Of a DNA stretch of 64,000 bases, positions 1 to 9,285 are shown piece after piece. The translations under genes and the position numbers were made by a program. Source of the stretch: Ramlibacter aurantiacus (GTDB taxonomy: Bacteria; Pseudomonadota; Gammaproteobacteria; Burkholderiales; Burkholderiaceae_C). The DNA lies in the NCBI RefSeq assembly GCF_016722895.1, contig NZ_JAEQNA010000001.1, positions 1,054,001 to 1,118,000 of the forward strand, written 5' to 3'. The notes under the pieces are model-generated. The model was not told the origin of the DNA. It searched no databases and saw only the letters and a program-made list of their open reading frames with translations. Each line of letters opens with the position of its first letter. Position 1 is the stretch's first letter.

Positions 1-597
1 GCCATGGATGGCCGGCTCGCCGGGTTCGCCGCGATCGCCGATCCCATCAAGCCGAGCACCCCGGCGGCGCTCGAAGGCTTGCGTGCCGCGGGCGTGCGCA
101 TCGTCATGCTCACCGGTGACGGAAGGACGACGGCGCAAGCGGTGGGCCAGGAGCTGGGCATCGACGAGGTGGTGGCGGAGGTCTTCCCCGAGGACAAGGC
201 CGCCATCGTGCAGAAACTGCGCCAGCAAGGCCGCGTGGTCGCGATGGCGGGTGACGGGGTCAATGACGCGCCAGCCCTCGCCGCGGCCGACGTCGGGATC
301 GCGATGGGCACGGGGACCGACGTGGCCATGGAGAGCGCCGGCATCACCCTGCTCAAGGGCGACCTGATGGGCATCGTGCGCGCCCGGCGGCTGTCCCGCG
401 CGACCATGAAGAACATCCGCCAGAACCTCTTCCTGTCCTTCGCGTACAACGTGGCCGGCATCCCCTTGGCCGCGGGCGTGCTCTACCCGTTCTTCGGCCT
501 GCTGCTCTCGCCGGTCGTGGCCGCGGCGGCCATGGCGCTTTCCTCGGTCAGCGTCATTGCCAACGCGCTGCGGCTGCGCAGCGGTTCGGTGGATTGA
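1..597 (+). CDS. copA: Copper-translocating P-type ATPase, C-terminal part (gene starts before window)
   Basis: Only the last 199 codons are visible; the reading frame is open to base 1, so the start lies upstream. The visible part holds the end of the P-domain, with the hinge motif TGDGRTTA and then [10 protein letters not shown] (about residues 83-92 counting from the ATG at 4), which binds Mg2+ and drives catalysis in P-type ATPases. Two transmembrane helices follow. The last contains [15 protein letters not shown], the MxxSS-type metal-site motif of Cu(I) exporters (P1B-1 class). The protein would sit in the inner membrane and export copper at the cost of ATP. Silver transport is an alternative within the same class. 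Confidence 0.93.
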   Translation, partial: AMDGRLAGFAAIADPIKPSTPAALEGLRAAGVRIVMLTGDGRTTAQAVGQELGIDEVVAEVFPEDKAAIVQKLRQQGRVVAMAGDGVNDAPALAAADVGIAMGTGTDVAMESAGITLLKGDLMGIVRARRLSRATMKNIRQNLFLSFAYNVAGIPLAAGVLYPFFGLLLSPVVAAAAMALSSVSVIANALRLRSGSVD

Positions 598-661
598 GGG
601 CACCCATCGGGGGCCGGGTTGACCTACAGTGGCCTTCCCCTCGATTCACGGAGAACGAGAC

Positions 662-1039
662 ATGCCCATTCGTACTGCCTCATCCACCAAGCGGCTCGCG
701 CAGAACGGCCAGGCGCTGCATCGCGCCATGATGAGCCGCGGCTCCGACCAGGAGCCTTCCGACGACGAGCGAGCCCTCCTCGAGGAACGCCGTCGATTGA
801 AGGAGGAACGGGACCAGCGCAAGGAGCGCGCGCTGCAGCCTTCTCCCAGCGCCGTGGACCGCCTGGTGCGCACGCACCGTTCGCAGGCCAAGGACAAGCC
901 GCAGGCCAGCAAGGACGCGCAGGGCCATGGCGAGACGAAGAAGCCGAAGTCGCGCCGATCACGGGCCGAGAAGCACGCGGAACTGGCCGCCGCGCAGGAG
1001 GCTGCCCGCAAGTCGTCGAAGAAGAGTCCCGCGAAGTAG
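662..1039 (+). CDS. Small, highly charged hypothetical protein
   Basis: 125 residues, not recognised. The start is ATG at 662, preceded by GGAG about 8 bases upstream; an in-frame start at 629 lacks such a site. The product is very hydrophilic and rich in Lys, Arg, Glu and Ala, with a likely helical or coiled stretch around residues 35-55 (DDERALLEERRRLKEERDQR) and a Lys/Ser/Ala tail (AARKSSKKSPAK). There is no signal peptide or membrane segment. The basic tail would suit nucleic-acid binding, but that is only an impression from composition. It stands alone between copA and the PA2779 gene. Confidence 0.6.
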   Translation: MPIRTASSTKRLAQNGQALHRAMMSRGSDQEPSDDERALLEERRRLKEERDQRKERALQPSPSAVDRLVRTHRSQAKDKPQASKDAQGHGETKKPKSRRSRAEKHAELAAAQEAARKSSKKSPAK

Positions 1040-1161
1040 GCCCTCGGCAAGCGGCGCGCCATCCGGTCGTGCTGCAAGTTGCGGCAGCTGTTACGCGCGC
1101 CACCTGAGCAGGCGACGCTGGCGGTCCCTAGGATGGTTTCTTCCTTTCTGGAGATCCAGCC

Positions 1162-1521
1162 ATGCAAACAGCCCGTCACGTGTCCCGAGGATTCGCGGTC
1201 GTTCTTGCAGCGGTCCTGTCGTCACAGGTTCCGCTCGCCCACGGTGAGATCGTCGATACCGACGCCTTGGCCGCTCCGAGCCAGGTCGAGGTCGATCGGG
1301 CCAAGGTCCAGGCCTTCATGGACCGCGCCAACGTCAAGGAACGGCTGCAGGCCATGGGTGTCAGCGGACTCGTCGCCGGTGACCGCGTGGCATCGCTGAG
1401 CGAGGCGGAAGTCCACGCACTGGCCGAGCGCATCGACACCATGCCCGCCGGTGGAGCCCTCAGCACGCAGGACTGGATCCTCATCGGGCTGGTGGCCCTG
1501 CTGGTGCTGGTGCTGCTCTGA
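1162..1521 (+). CDS. PA2779-family protein (exported, C-terminal membrane anchor)
   Basis: 119 residues. An N-terminal signal peptide (about residues 1-28, ending AHG), a soluble middle part with repeated acidic helices, and a single C-terminal hydrophobic helix (WILIGLVALLVLVLL) with nothing after it. This layout and the gene directly behind it match the Pseudomonas PA2779 family, which is usually found next to a PA2778-type cysteine peptidase. The job of the pair is unknown; the C-terminal helix implies the mature protein is held in the inner membrane facing the periplasm. The next gene starts only 5 bases downstream, so the two are almost certainly co-transcribed. Confidence 0.82.
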   Translation: MQTARHVSRGFAVVLAAVLSSQVPLAHGEIVDTDALAAPSQVEVDRAKVQAFMDRANVKERLQAMGVSGLVAGDRVASLSEAEVHALAERIDTMPAGGALSTQDWILIGLVALLVLVLL

Positions 1522-1526
1522 AGGGC

Positions 1527-2483
1527 GTGCTTGCGTCGATGCCGGCGCGCCGGCGACTCCTGCTGGGCATCGCCCTGTGGGGCCTTGCGGGATGCGCCTC
1601 GATCACCGGGCCGCAGGTCGGCAGCGGCCTTCCGGCTTCGCTCGCCCGGCAGGTCGAACTGACCGAGGTGTCGTTCTTCCCGCAGGAGGATTACCAGTGC
1701 GGTCCCGCTGCATTGGCCACCGTGCTGCACAGCGCGGGCATCGCTCGCACGCCGGCTCAATTGGTCGAGCAGGTTTACGTGCCGCAACGCCAGGGGAGTC
1801 TGCAGCCTGAGATGCTGGGCGCATCGAGGCGCGCGGGCGCCGTGCCTTACGTGCTGCGCGGAGAGCTCGCCGAACTGCTGCGCGAGGTGGCGGCCGGGCA
1901 TCCCGTGGTCGTGCTGCAGGACGTGGGTTGGCTGGTGCGATCACAGTGGCATTACGCGGTGGTCGTGGGCTACGACCTCGGCCAGCGAACGATCACGCTG
2001 CGCTCGGGCACCGTGCGTCGCCTGGTCATGCCGTTCGACCAGTTCGACCGCAGCTGGGCCAAGGGGGAGCGTTGGGCTTTCGTGGCGCTGCCGCCCGACC
2101 GCCTGCCCGCCACGGCCAGGGAGTCGGCGTATGTCGCGGCTGCGGCGGACTTCGAGCGGGTGTCTCCCGTGTCGGGCCCGCGCGCCTACGAGGCGGCGCT
2201 GGCTGCCTGGCCCGGCAACCTCTTCGCCCGCCTGGCGCTGGGCAATGCCGCGTACCGCCAGCGCCAGCTCGCACGAGCACGCGACCACTACCAGCAGGCG
2301 GCCCTCGCCCATCCCGGCTCGGGGGACGCGTGGAACAACCTCGGCCAGGTGCTTTCCGAACTCGGTGAACCCGATGAAGCGGCGCGGGCCGCCCGGCGCG
2401 CCGTCGCCATTGGCGGCCCGCGCAGCTCGACCTATGCAGCCACGCTGAGCGGGATCGAGGCGAAGCGGGCGCTGGTGAAATGA
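1527..2483 (+). CDS. PA2778-family C39-like cysteine peptidase lipoprotein with TPR repeats
   Basis: 318 residues from a GTG at 1527 preceded by GAAGGG; an ATG at 1539 would shorten it by four residues. The signal peptide ends in a lipobox (LAGC, Cys23), so it is probably a lipoprotein. A papain-fold C39-type domain follows: Gln-Cys in YQCGPAALATVL (Cys58) and the His in QWHYAVVVGYD (His142) are the expected catalytic residues. Residues about 220-300 form tetratricopeptide-like helices (GNAAYRQRQLARARDHYQQA). C39 domains cut at double-Gly leaders, but no substrate is visible here. It forms a two-gene unit with the PA2779 gene upstream. Confidence 0.85.
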   Translation: MLASMPARRRLLLGIALWGLAGCASITGPQVGSGLPASLARQVELTEVSFFPQEDYQCGPAALATVLHSAGIARTPAQLVEQVYVPQRQGSLQPEMLGASRRAGAVPYVLRGELAELLREVAAGHPVVVLQDVGWLVRSQWHYAVVVGYDLGQRTITLRSGTVRRLVMPFDQFDRSWAKGERWAFVALPPDRLPATARESAYVAAAADFERVSPVSGPRAYEAALAAWPGNLFARLALGNAAYRQRQLARARDHYQQAALAHPGSGDAWNNLGQVLSELGEPDEAARAARRAVAIGGPRSSTYAATLSGIEAKRALVK

Positions 2484-2619
2484 TGCGGCGGTCCCTCGCG
2501 CATGCGGGGCAGCACGGCCGCGCGGCGCATCCCGCCCCCGGCGTGCAGACGGTAACGACCCTCACCGCGATCGACGCGATTGCCTTAAGGTGGACCGCCA
2601 CCACCTCACGAGGCCAGCC

Positions 2620-2868
2620 ATGCAAGAGAAATCCTCCGATCCCCACCCGCTCAGTGACCTGGCTTATGACTGGATCACCCTCATCCAGAACAAGGCCCAG
2701 GCCCTGATGGCCTACGACCAGTACATCAAGGACGCCGAAGCGGCCAACTCGCCTGAATGCGCAGCCTTCTTCCGCAAGGTGCATGACGCCGACAAGGCCC
2801 AGCTGGCCGAGGCCAAGCAGCATCTGGTGGCGGTCCTGCAGGGCAAGATGGGCAAGGCGGCGAAATAG
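2620..2868 (+). CDS. Hypothetical small helical protein
   Basis: 82 residues, mostly helix-forming, with no signal peptide or Cys cluster. The ATG at 2620 is chosen over a GTG at 2590 because the sequence from MQEKSSDPHP onward has protein-like composition and the upstream ten codons do not. The central part (AQALMAYDQYIKDAEAANSPECAAFFRKVHDADKAQLAEAKQHL) looks like a helical hairpin, reminiscent of small stress or ferritin-like helical proteins, but no family could be named. The methyltransferase gene starts 11 bases downstream, so the two may share a transcript. Confidence 0.65.
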   Translation: MQEKSSDPHPLSDLAYDWITLIQNKAQALMAYDQYIKDAEAANSPECAAFFRKVHDADKAQLAEAKQHLVAVLQGKMGKAAK

Positions 2869-2879
2869 GCCGGGCGACC

Positions 2880-3833
2880 GTGCACGACCGCGCGCTCGTG
2901 CAGGCTCTGGTGGTTGCGGGGCGCTGGTTGCGTGAGCACGATTACCACTTCACCGCCGTCACGCCTGCCACGCACGGCCGCGTCAATGCGCGGCCCGGCG
3001 CGCAACTCGCAGCCCGCCTTCGCGACGTCTTCGGCTGGAGCCGGTCGTTCGAGCCCTCCCTGCTGCCGGACCCGCTCACGGCCACCTTGCAAGCGGTCGG
3101 CCTGCTCGCTCCCCTGGAGGGTGGTCTCCTGCGCAGCGAGATCCGCTTCTCTTCGCTGGAGGGAATGCTGTTCGCGCACTCCGCGTATCCCACCACGGCC
3201 GAGGACGCCGTGTTCTTCGGCCCCGACACCCACCGCTTCGCGACGCTGATCGCGCAGGAACTCGCGCGCAAGCCGCTGGCACCAGGGGCGCGCATTCTCG
3301 ACGTGGGCTGTGGCGCAGGGGCCGGCGGACTGTTGGCATCCCGGCACGCCCGCCCGCCGACTTCCACGGTGCTGGCCGACATCAACACCCGCGCGCTGAG
3401 CTTCGCACGGGCGAACGCAGAGCTGGCTGGGGCGAGCGGAGTCTCCTTCGTCCAAAGCGACCTGTTCGCCAGCACCGCCGGCACGTTCGACCTGATCGCG
3501 GCCAACCCGCCCTATCTGAACGACCGCGCAGGCCGCACCTACCGCCACGGCGGCGGCCGCTGGGGCGAGGCGCTCTCGGTGCGCATCGTCCACGAAGGGC
3601 TGGGCCGGCTTGCGCCCGGTGGCCGGCTCGTCCTGTACACGGGCGTGCCCATGTCCGCCGGCGCCGACCCGTTGTGGGCCGCGCTGCACGATGAACTGAC
3701 GGCGTGCGGATGGCCTTGCCGGTATCGCGAAATCGATCCCGATGTATTTGGCGAGGAGCTGGCCGAGCCCGCCTATGCGAATGTCGAACGGATTGCCGCG
3801 ATGGCGCTCGTGGTGGAACGCCCCCTCCCGTAG
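2880..3833 (+). CDS. Class I SAM-dependent methyltransferase (PrmC/RsmC-like, NPPY motif)
   Basis: 317 residues from a GTG start 11 bases after the previous stop. Residues 1-125 form a family-specific N-terminal domain. The Rossmann methyltransferase core begins with ILDVGCGAGAGG (Asp141 onward, SAM binding), has the acidic ribose-binding end of strand 2 (VLADIN), and carries NPPY at residues 209-212. NPPY is typical of enzymes that methylate planar nitrogen atoms, such as glutamine in release factors (PrmC) or exocyclic amines of nucleic-acid bases (RsmC). The true substrate cannot be told from sequence alone. It converges on the MFS gene with a 35-base gap. Confidence 0.83.
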   Translation: MHDRALVQALVVAGRWLREHDYHFTAVTPATHGRVNARPGAQLAARLRDVFGWSRSFEPSLLPDPLTATLQAVGLLAPLEGGLLRSEIRFSSLEGMLFAHSAYPTTAEDAVFFGPDTHRFATLIAQELARKPLAPGARILDVGCGAGAGGLLASRHARPPTSTVLADINTRALSFARANAELAGASGVSFVQSDLFASTAGTFDLIAANPPYLNDRAGRTYRHGGGRWGEALSVRIVHEGLGRLAPGGRLVLYTGVPMSAGADPLWAALHDELTACGWPCRYREIDPDVFGEELAEPAYANVERIAAMALVVERPLP

Positions 3834-3868
3834 TCCCGGGCAGGCGTCGAGGCGGCGACCCGGTCGCG

Positions 3869-5074
3869 TCAGCCGCGACCGGCGCTCGCGACCGCGCCCC
3901 GGCCCCCGAGCCGCGACAGCCAGGCCAGGCCCGCGACGATCAGCAGCAACGGGAACAGGGAGCCGACATTCAGCAGGCTCCATCCCTGCGTGGTCACCAG
4001 GACGCCGGACGAAAACGAACTGAGCGCCATCACCGCAAAGAGCAGGAAGTTCAACGCGCCCTGGGCGCGGTCCTTCTCGTCGGCCGCGTAGGCGCTGAAT
4101 GACAGCGTCGTGCTGGCGGTGAAGAGGAAGTTCCAGCCGACGCCCAGGATGAACAGGGCCAGCGTGAAGTGATGGAGATCGACGCCCGACAGGGCGATGC
4201 CCACGCACACGAAGTTGAGCGCCGCGCCCGCCGCCATCACGGCCAGTGGGCCGAAGCGCTGGATCAGCGAGCCGGTGAAGAAGCCGGGCGCGAACATGCC
4301 GATCACGTGCCACTCCAGCACCCAGGCCGCATCGGAGAACGGCAGCCCGACATGCTGCATGGCCAGGGGCGTGGCCGCCATGAGCAGGTTCATGACGCCG
4401 TAGCTCAGGGCCCCGGCTCCGGCGGCGATGATGAACACGGGCCGTCGCAGGATCTCGGCCAGCGGCCGGCCGGTCGAGGCAGCCGCCGCCTCGGGGATGT
4501 GCGGAAACCGCAAGCCCGCCAGCAGCAGCAGGGCGAAGCCCGCCACCACCGCCAGCGCCAGGTACGCCCCCGCGAAAGGCGCGCCCGCCAGGTCCTTGGT
4601 GCGTGCCGCCAGGTTGGGGCCGATCACGGCGCCGATCAGGCCGCCGGCCATGACCAGGGACACGGCCTTGTCGCGAAAGGCGGGCGTGGACAACTCGCCG
4701 GCTGCGAACCGGTACAGCTGCCCGTTGGCCGAGTAGTAGCCGGCCAGCATCGTCGCCGCGCACAGCAGCCAGAAGCTGCCGACATACACCGCGGCTGCGC
4801 AAAGCAGCGCCGAGACGATGGCCATCACCAGCCCGAGCGCGAACCCGCTCTTGCGGCCCAGCCAGCGCTGCGCCCAGGCGACCGGCGCGGTGAACAGCGC
4901 GGCGCCGAGGACATAGCCCATGACCGGCAGCGTCGCCATCCAGCCATACGGCGCCAGCATCAGGCCGACCAGGCCGTTGATGGCGATGAAGACGACGTTG
5001 TTGGTGAGGAACAGGCCTTGCAGGACGGCGAGTAGCGACAGGTTCAGGTTCACGTGGACTCCATTCGCAGCCAT
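3869..5074 (-). CDS. MFS transporter
   Basis: 401 residues with about 12 hydrophobic helices, the usual size for the major facilitator superfamily. A much longer open frame exists upstream, but it overlaps the glutathione transferase gene; the start MAANGVHVN at 5074 places the first helix (LSLLAVLQGLFLTNNVVFIAINGLVG) right after a short tail. A GRKSG-type turn after helix 2 (RWLGRKSGFALG) matches the MFS loop 2-3 motif. The overall pattern resembles drug- or metabolite-efflux MFS proteins of the YfcJ/Bcr type. The substrate is unknown. It lies 61 bases behind a glutathione transferase gene on the same strand and may be expressed with it. Confidence 0.85.
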   Translation of the reverse strand: MAANGVHVNLNLSLLAVLQGLFLTNNVVFIAINGLVGLMLAPYGWMATLPVMGYVLGAALFTAPVAWAQRWLGRKSGFALGLVMAIVSALLCAAAVYVGSFWLLCAATMLAGYYSANGQLYRFAAGELSTPAFRDKAVSLVMAGGLIGAVIGPNLAARTKDLAGAPFAGAYLALAVVAGFALLLLAGLRFPHIPEAAAASTGRPLAEILRRPVFIIAAGAGALSYGVMNLLMAATPLAMQHVGLPFSDAAWVLEWHVIGMFAPGFFTGSLIQRFGPLAVMAAGAALNFVCVGIALSGVDLHHFTLALFILGVGWNFLFTASTTLSFSAYAADEKDRAQGALNFLLFAVMALSSFSSGVLVTTQGWSLLNVGSLFPLLLIVAGLAWLSRLGGRGAVASAGRG

Positions 5075-5135
5075 CGTACTGGAGGGTGCCGAGGCCGCCG
5101 TGGCTTGCGGTGCCTGTGCCGTATTGCCCGGCAAC

Positions 5136-5822
5136 TCAGTGATCCGCGGCCGGACGGAAGCGCGCCGGCAGCGCTTCGTGAAACGGGTAGTAGGGAAAGA
5201 AGGGCCGCGCCTGCTCAAGCACCCGGTCCACCGAGGGCCGCTGCAGCAGGCGGTCTGTATAGCTGGAGAGCCGGCGATGCGCCGGCGGCACCGGCACCAG
5301 GGTTGCGGCGTAGAACAGCGCGGGTGCCGCCGCGCAGTCGGCCAGGCTGAATCGTTCGCCCGCCGACCAGGTTCGATGGCCGAGCCGGCCATCGAGGAGT
5401 CCGTAGGCCATGGCCAGCGTCTCGCGCGCCTTGTTCACCGACATCGCGTCCCGGTCGTCCGGCTCACGCAGCCGGTCGGCCACGATGGCCTGCATGGGCG
5501 CCATGACGTACAGGTCGAAGACGCGATCCATGAGGCGCGTTTCCAGCGCGCCGTCGGCCGCGGGGGGCAGCAGCGAACGCTCCGGTGCGGCGTGCTGCTG
5601 CGACAGGTGCTCGATGATGATGCTGGTTTCCGGAACGATCTGGCCGCCGTCCACCAGCAGCGGGATCTTGCCGGTGGGCCACAGGGCGAGGAAGCGCTCG
5701 CGTTCGGCCGCATCGCCGAAGTTCACCTGGCGCGGCTCGAACGCGATGCCCATCTCGTCGAGCGCGATGAGCACCTTCCAGCAGCAGGAAGACAGCGGGT
5801 GATAGTAGAGGGTCAGGGCCAC
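5136..5822 (-). CDS. Glutathione S-transferase family protein
   Basis: 228 residues. The N-terminal thioredoxin-like domain is clear: YYHPLSSCCWKV carries the Ser/Cys position that contacts the glutathione thiol, then GKIPLLVDGG with the cis-Pro, and ETSIIIEHL, the glutathione gamma-Glu binding motif. The C-terminal all-helical domain includes LADCAAAPALFYA, matching the GST N-capping box region. The enzyme would add glutathione to electrophiles or reduce or isomerise substrates in the cytosol. Class and substrate cannot be fixed. Upstream lies a 509-base gap filled by repeats, so it probably has its own promoter; the MFS gene follows on the same strand. Confidence 0.9.
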   Translation of the reverse strand: MALTLYYHPLSSCCWKVLIALDEMGIAFEPRQVNFGDAAERERFLALWPTGKIPLLVDGGQIVPETSIIIEHLSQQHAAPERSLLPPAADGALETRLMDRVFDLYVMAPMQAIVADRLREPDDRDAMSVNKARETLAMAYGLLDGRLGHRTWSAGERFSLADCAAAPALFYAATLVPVPPAHRRLSSYTDRLLQRPSVDRVLEQARPFFPYYPFHEALPARFRPAADH

Positions 5823-6331
5823 GGCTGACGTCCAGGAGTTGTGGAAGCCCGGAGCGTAGCGAATGCGCGTGAGCGGGATCCGGAGTCCAGCTTCCGGCGG
5901 GCTCGAACCCTCGCTGAACAGGCAGCCCTACGAAGACCCACCGAATCCGGTTCGGGCTCTGACCGAGCAGCTTTCCGAACACCACTTCCGTTCGGGCTGA
6001 GCTCGTCGAAGCCTGCACCGCGCGGCGGGCCCTTCGACGAGCCTGTCCTGAGCATTGTCGAAGGGCTCAGGGGGAACGGAATGCCATGCTCTCACCGAGC
6101 AGCCTTTCGAACACCACACCCGTTCGGGCTGAGCTCGTCGAAGCCTGCACCGTATCAGGGGCCCTTCGACGAACACCACTCCCGTTCGGGCTGAGCTCGT
6201 CGAAGCCTGCACCGTATGAAGGGCCCTTCGACGAGCCAGGGTGAACGGAGTCGGATCGGCCCTGCTTTCACTCGCCCATTTCACCGCTCCGGAGCTGGTG
6301 CGTCCTCGCGTTGGCGACTTCCGCGCCACCC
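5823..6331. repeat. Non-coding gap with three copies of a dispersed inverted-repeat element
   Basis: A 509-base gap without a plausible gene. It carries three direct copies of a 33-base module beginning CCGTTCGGGCTGAGCTCGTC, at 5988-6020, 6120-6152 and 6182-6214. Each is followed by an opposing arm that reads CTTCGACGA or CTTCGACGAGC, so each copy can fold into a hairpin through GAGCTCGTCGAAG. The first two lie in a repeated 132-base unit, shown also by a second shared segment (CCGAGCAGC.TT.CGAACACC) at 5964 and 6096. The third is 62 bases after the second. The core TTCGACGAGC is a variant of the element at 27.6-28.9 kb and 39.0-39.2 kb. Confidence 0.85.
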
Positions 6332-7111
6332 TCACACCAGCCCGGCGTAACTCCCGCCATCGAGCTGCAGGTTCTGCCCCGTCATGAAGCCCGAGCGCGC
6401 GCCGCACAGGAAGGCGCAGGCCGCGCCGAACTCGGCGGGATCTCCGAAGCGACGCGCAGGCAAGGTGTCGGCGATCTGCTGGCGGGCCTGCTCGCGCGTG
6501 ATGCCCTGCTCGCGCATCATCCGCTGCGCCATGAACTCCTGGCGCGGCGTGTCGAAGCGCTCGGGCAGCAGGTTGTTCATGGTCACGTTGTCCACGATGG
6601 CCTGGCCCGCCAGGGACCGCGTGAACGCGGTGAGCGCGGCACGCGCGGCAGTGGACAGGCCCATGGCCGCGTGCGGCTGCTTCACCATGGCCGAGGTGAT
6701 GTTGACGACACGGCCAAAGCGCCGTTCGCGCATGCCGGGCAGCACCTCGCGGATCAACAGGGCGCCGGCCAGCAGGTTGTTCTCCAGCGCGGCGATCCAG
6801 GTCGCATGGTCCCAGTCGGCCAGCTGGCCGGGCGGAGGGCCGGCGTTGTTGTTCACCAGGATGTCCGGCGCGGGGCAGGCCGCGAGCAGGGCGCCGCGCC
6901 CGGCGTCGGTGCTGATGTCGGCGGCCACCGGCGTGATGCGCGCGCCGGTGGCCTCGCGCAGCGCCTGCGCGGCAGCCTGGAGCTTGCCTTCCTGGCGGCC
7001 GTTGATGACCACCTCGCAACCCTCTTCAGCCAGGGCCAGCGCGCAGGCGTAACCCAGTCCCTGCGACGACGCACAGACGATGGCCTTGCGGCCGCGGATG
7101 CCCAGATCCAT
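6332..7111 (-). CDS. SDR-family oxidoreductase lacking the usual Tyr/Lys pair
   Basis: 259 residues, starting MDLGIRGR at 7111, 8 bases after the dehydrogenase stop. The Rossmann fold is that of short-chain dehydrogenases: CASSQGLG near residues 13-20 stands in for the TGxxxGIG nucleotide loop, NNAG is present (VNNNAGPPPGQ), and the NITS serine is kept. Where the catalytic YxxxK should stand the protein reads PHAAMGLSTAARAALTAF, so Tyr and Lys are replaced. This pattern is known to me from a subfamily of SDR-like proteins (NNAGPPP signature) found in catabolic operons. It may have a non-redox role or other catalytic residues. It is the last gene of the left catabolic arm. Confidence 0.85.
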   Translation of the reverse strand: MDLGIRGRKAIVCASSQGLGYACALALAEEGCEVVINGRQEGKLQAAAQALREATGARITPVAADISTDAGRGALLAACPAPDILVNNNAGPPPGQLADWDHATWIAALENNLLAGALLIREVLPGMRERRFGRVVNITSAMVKQPHAAMGLSTAARAALTAFTRSLAGQAIVDNVTMNNLLPERFDTPRQEFMAQRMMREQGITREQARQQIADTLPARRFGDPAEFGAACAFLCGARSGFMTGQNLQLDGGSYAGLV

Positions 7112-7119
7112 GGCCGCTC

Positions 7120-8453
<1,334 letters not shown>

Positions 8454-8457
<4 letters not shown>

Positions 8458-9236
8458 GGCTGGTTGTCCTGCAGGCGGCGGGCCTTGCCGTCCACGAATT
8501 CGCGCAGCCGCTGCTCGGCCTCGGGCGGGCGGGCGCGGGCCGAGTTGAGCTGCTCCATGAACAGGCCGTCGTCGTGCGACAGGTCGTTCACGCGCGGCAG
8601 CACGTTGATGATCATCCAGTTGGTCTCGACACTGTTGCGGCCGATGCGCGCCGCCAGCTCGCGCGCCTTGGCGAGGGCCTGGCCCCCGGGCACGGTGTAG
8701 CGCACGATGTGTTCCTGCAGCGCCTCGGCCGGGTCGAGCAGTCGGCCGGTGAGCATCATGTCCATCATCACCGTCGTGCCCACCACGCGCTGGATGCGCA
8801 CGGTGCCGCCGCCGCCGACAAAGATGCCGCGCTGCCCCTCGGGCAGGCCGAACAGGGCCGACTCGTCGCACACGCGCACATGCGCCGCCATGGCCAGCTC
8901 CAGCCCGCCTCCCACCACTGCGCCGTGCAGCGCCGCCACGAAGGGAATGGGGCCGCGCGCGATCAGGTCGAAGACCTCGTGCCAGTTGTGGCGGCGGCGC
9001 TTGCGCGGCGGCTTGATCTGCCCGGTGGCGCGGGCCAGCGCCTCGGCCAGGTCCAGGCCGGCGCAGAAGTTGGTGCCATGGCCGAACAGCACGGCCACGT
9101 CGGCCTCTTCGTGCGCGCGCAGCACGGCGGCACGCAGGTCGTCGATCAGGGCATCGTCGATGGCGTTGCGCTTGTCGGGGCGGTTCAGCCCGATCAGCGC
9201 CACGGCGCCGTCGAGTTCGTAGCTCACGAGGCTCAT
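8454..9236 (-). CDS. Enoyl-CoA hydratase/isomerase family protein
   Basis: 260 residues of crotonase fold. The oxyanion-hole segments are FCAGLD (58-62) and GAVVGGGLEL (105-114); the Glu in LPEGQRG (Glu133) sits at a catalytic position of the family. An insertion rich in basic residues (IKPPRKRRRHNW, about 74-85) replaces the usual loop after the first oxyanion segment. It likely adds water to a 2-enoyl-CoA, or acts as an isomerase or C-C hydrolase on a ring-derived CoA ester. Its stop overlaps the dehydrogenase start by four bases, so the pair acts like a split FadB. Confidence 0.9.
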
Positions 9237-9285
9237 GAAAAGGTCCGGTGGATGGATGAAGGTGAAGAGGCCGACACGCCGCGCG

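Noticed and set aside
2712-4802. Very long minus-strand open frames overlapping real genes (for example here, and 15308-17533, 55257-56783)
   Set aside because: They are GC-rich shadow frames antisense to clear genes. The exception is the tail of 55257-56783, where the GH51-like fragment lies outside the glycosyltransferase gene.
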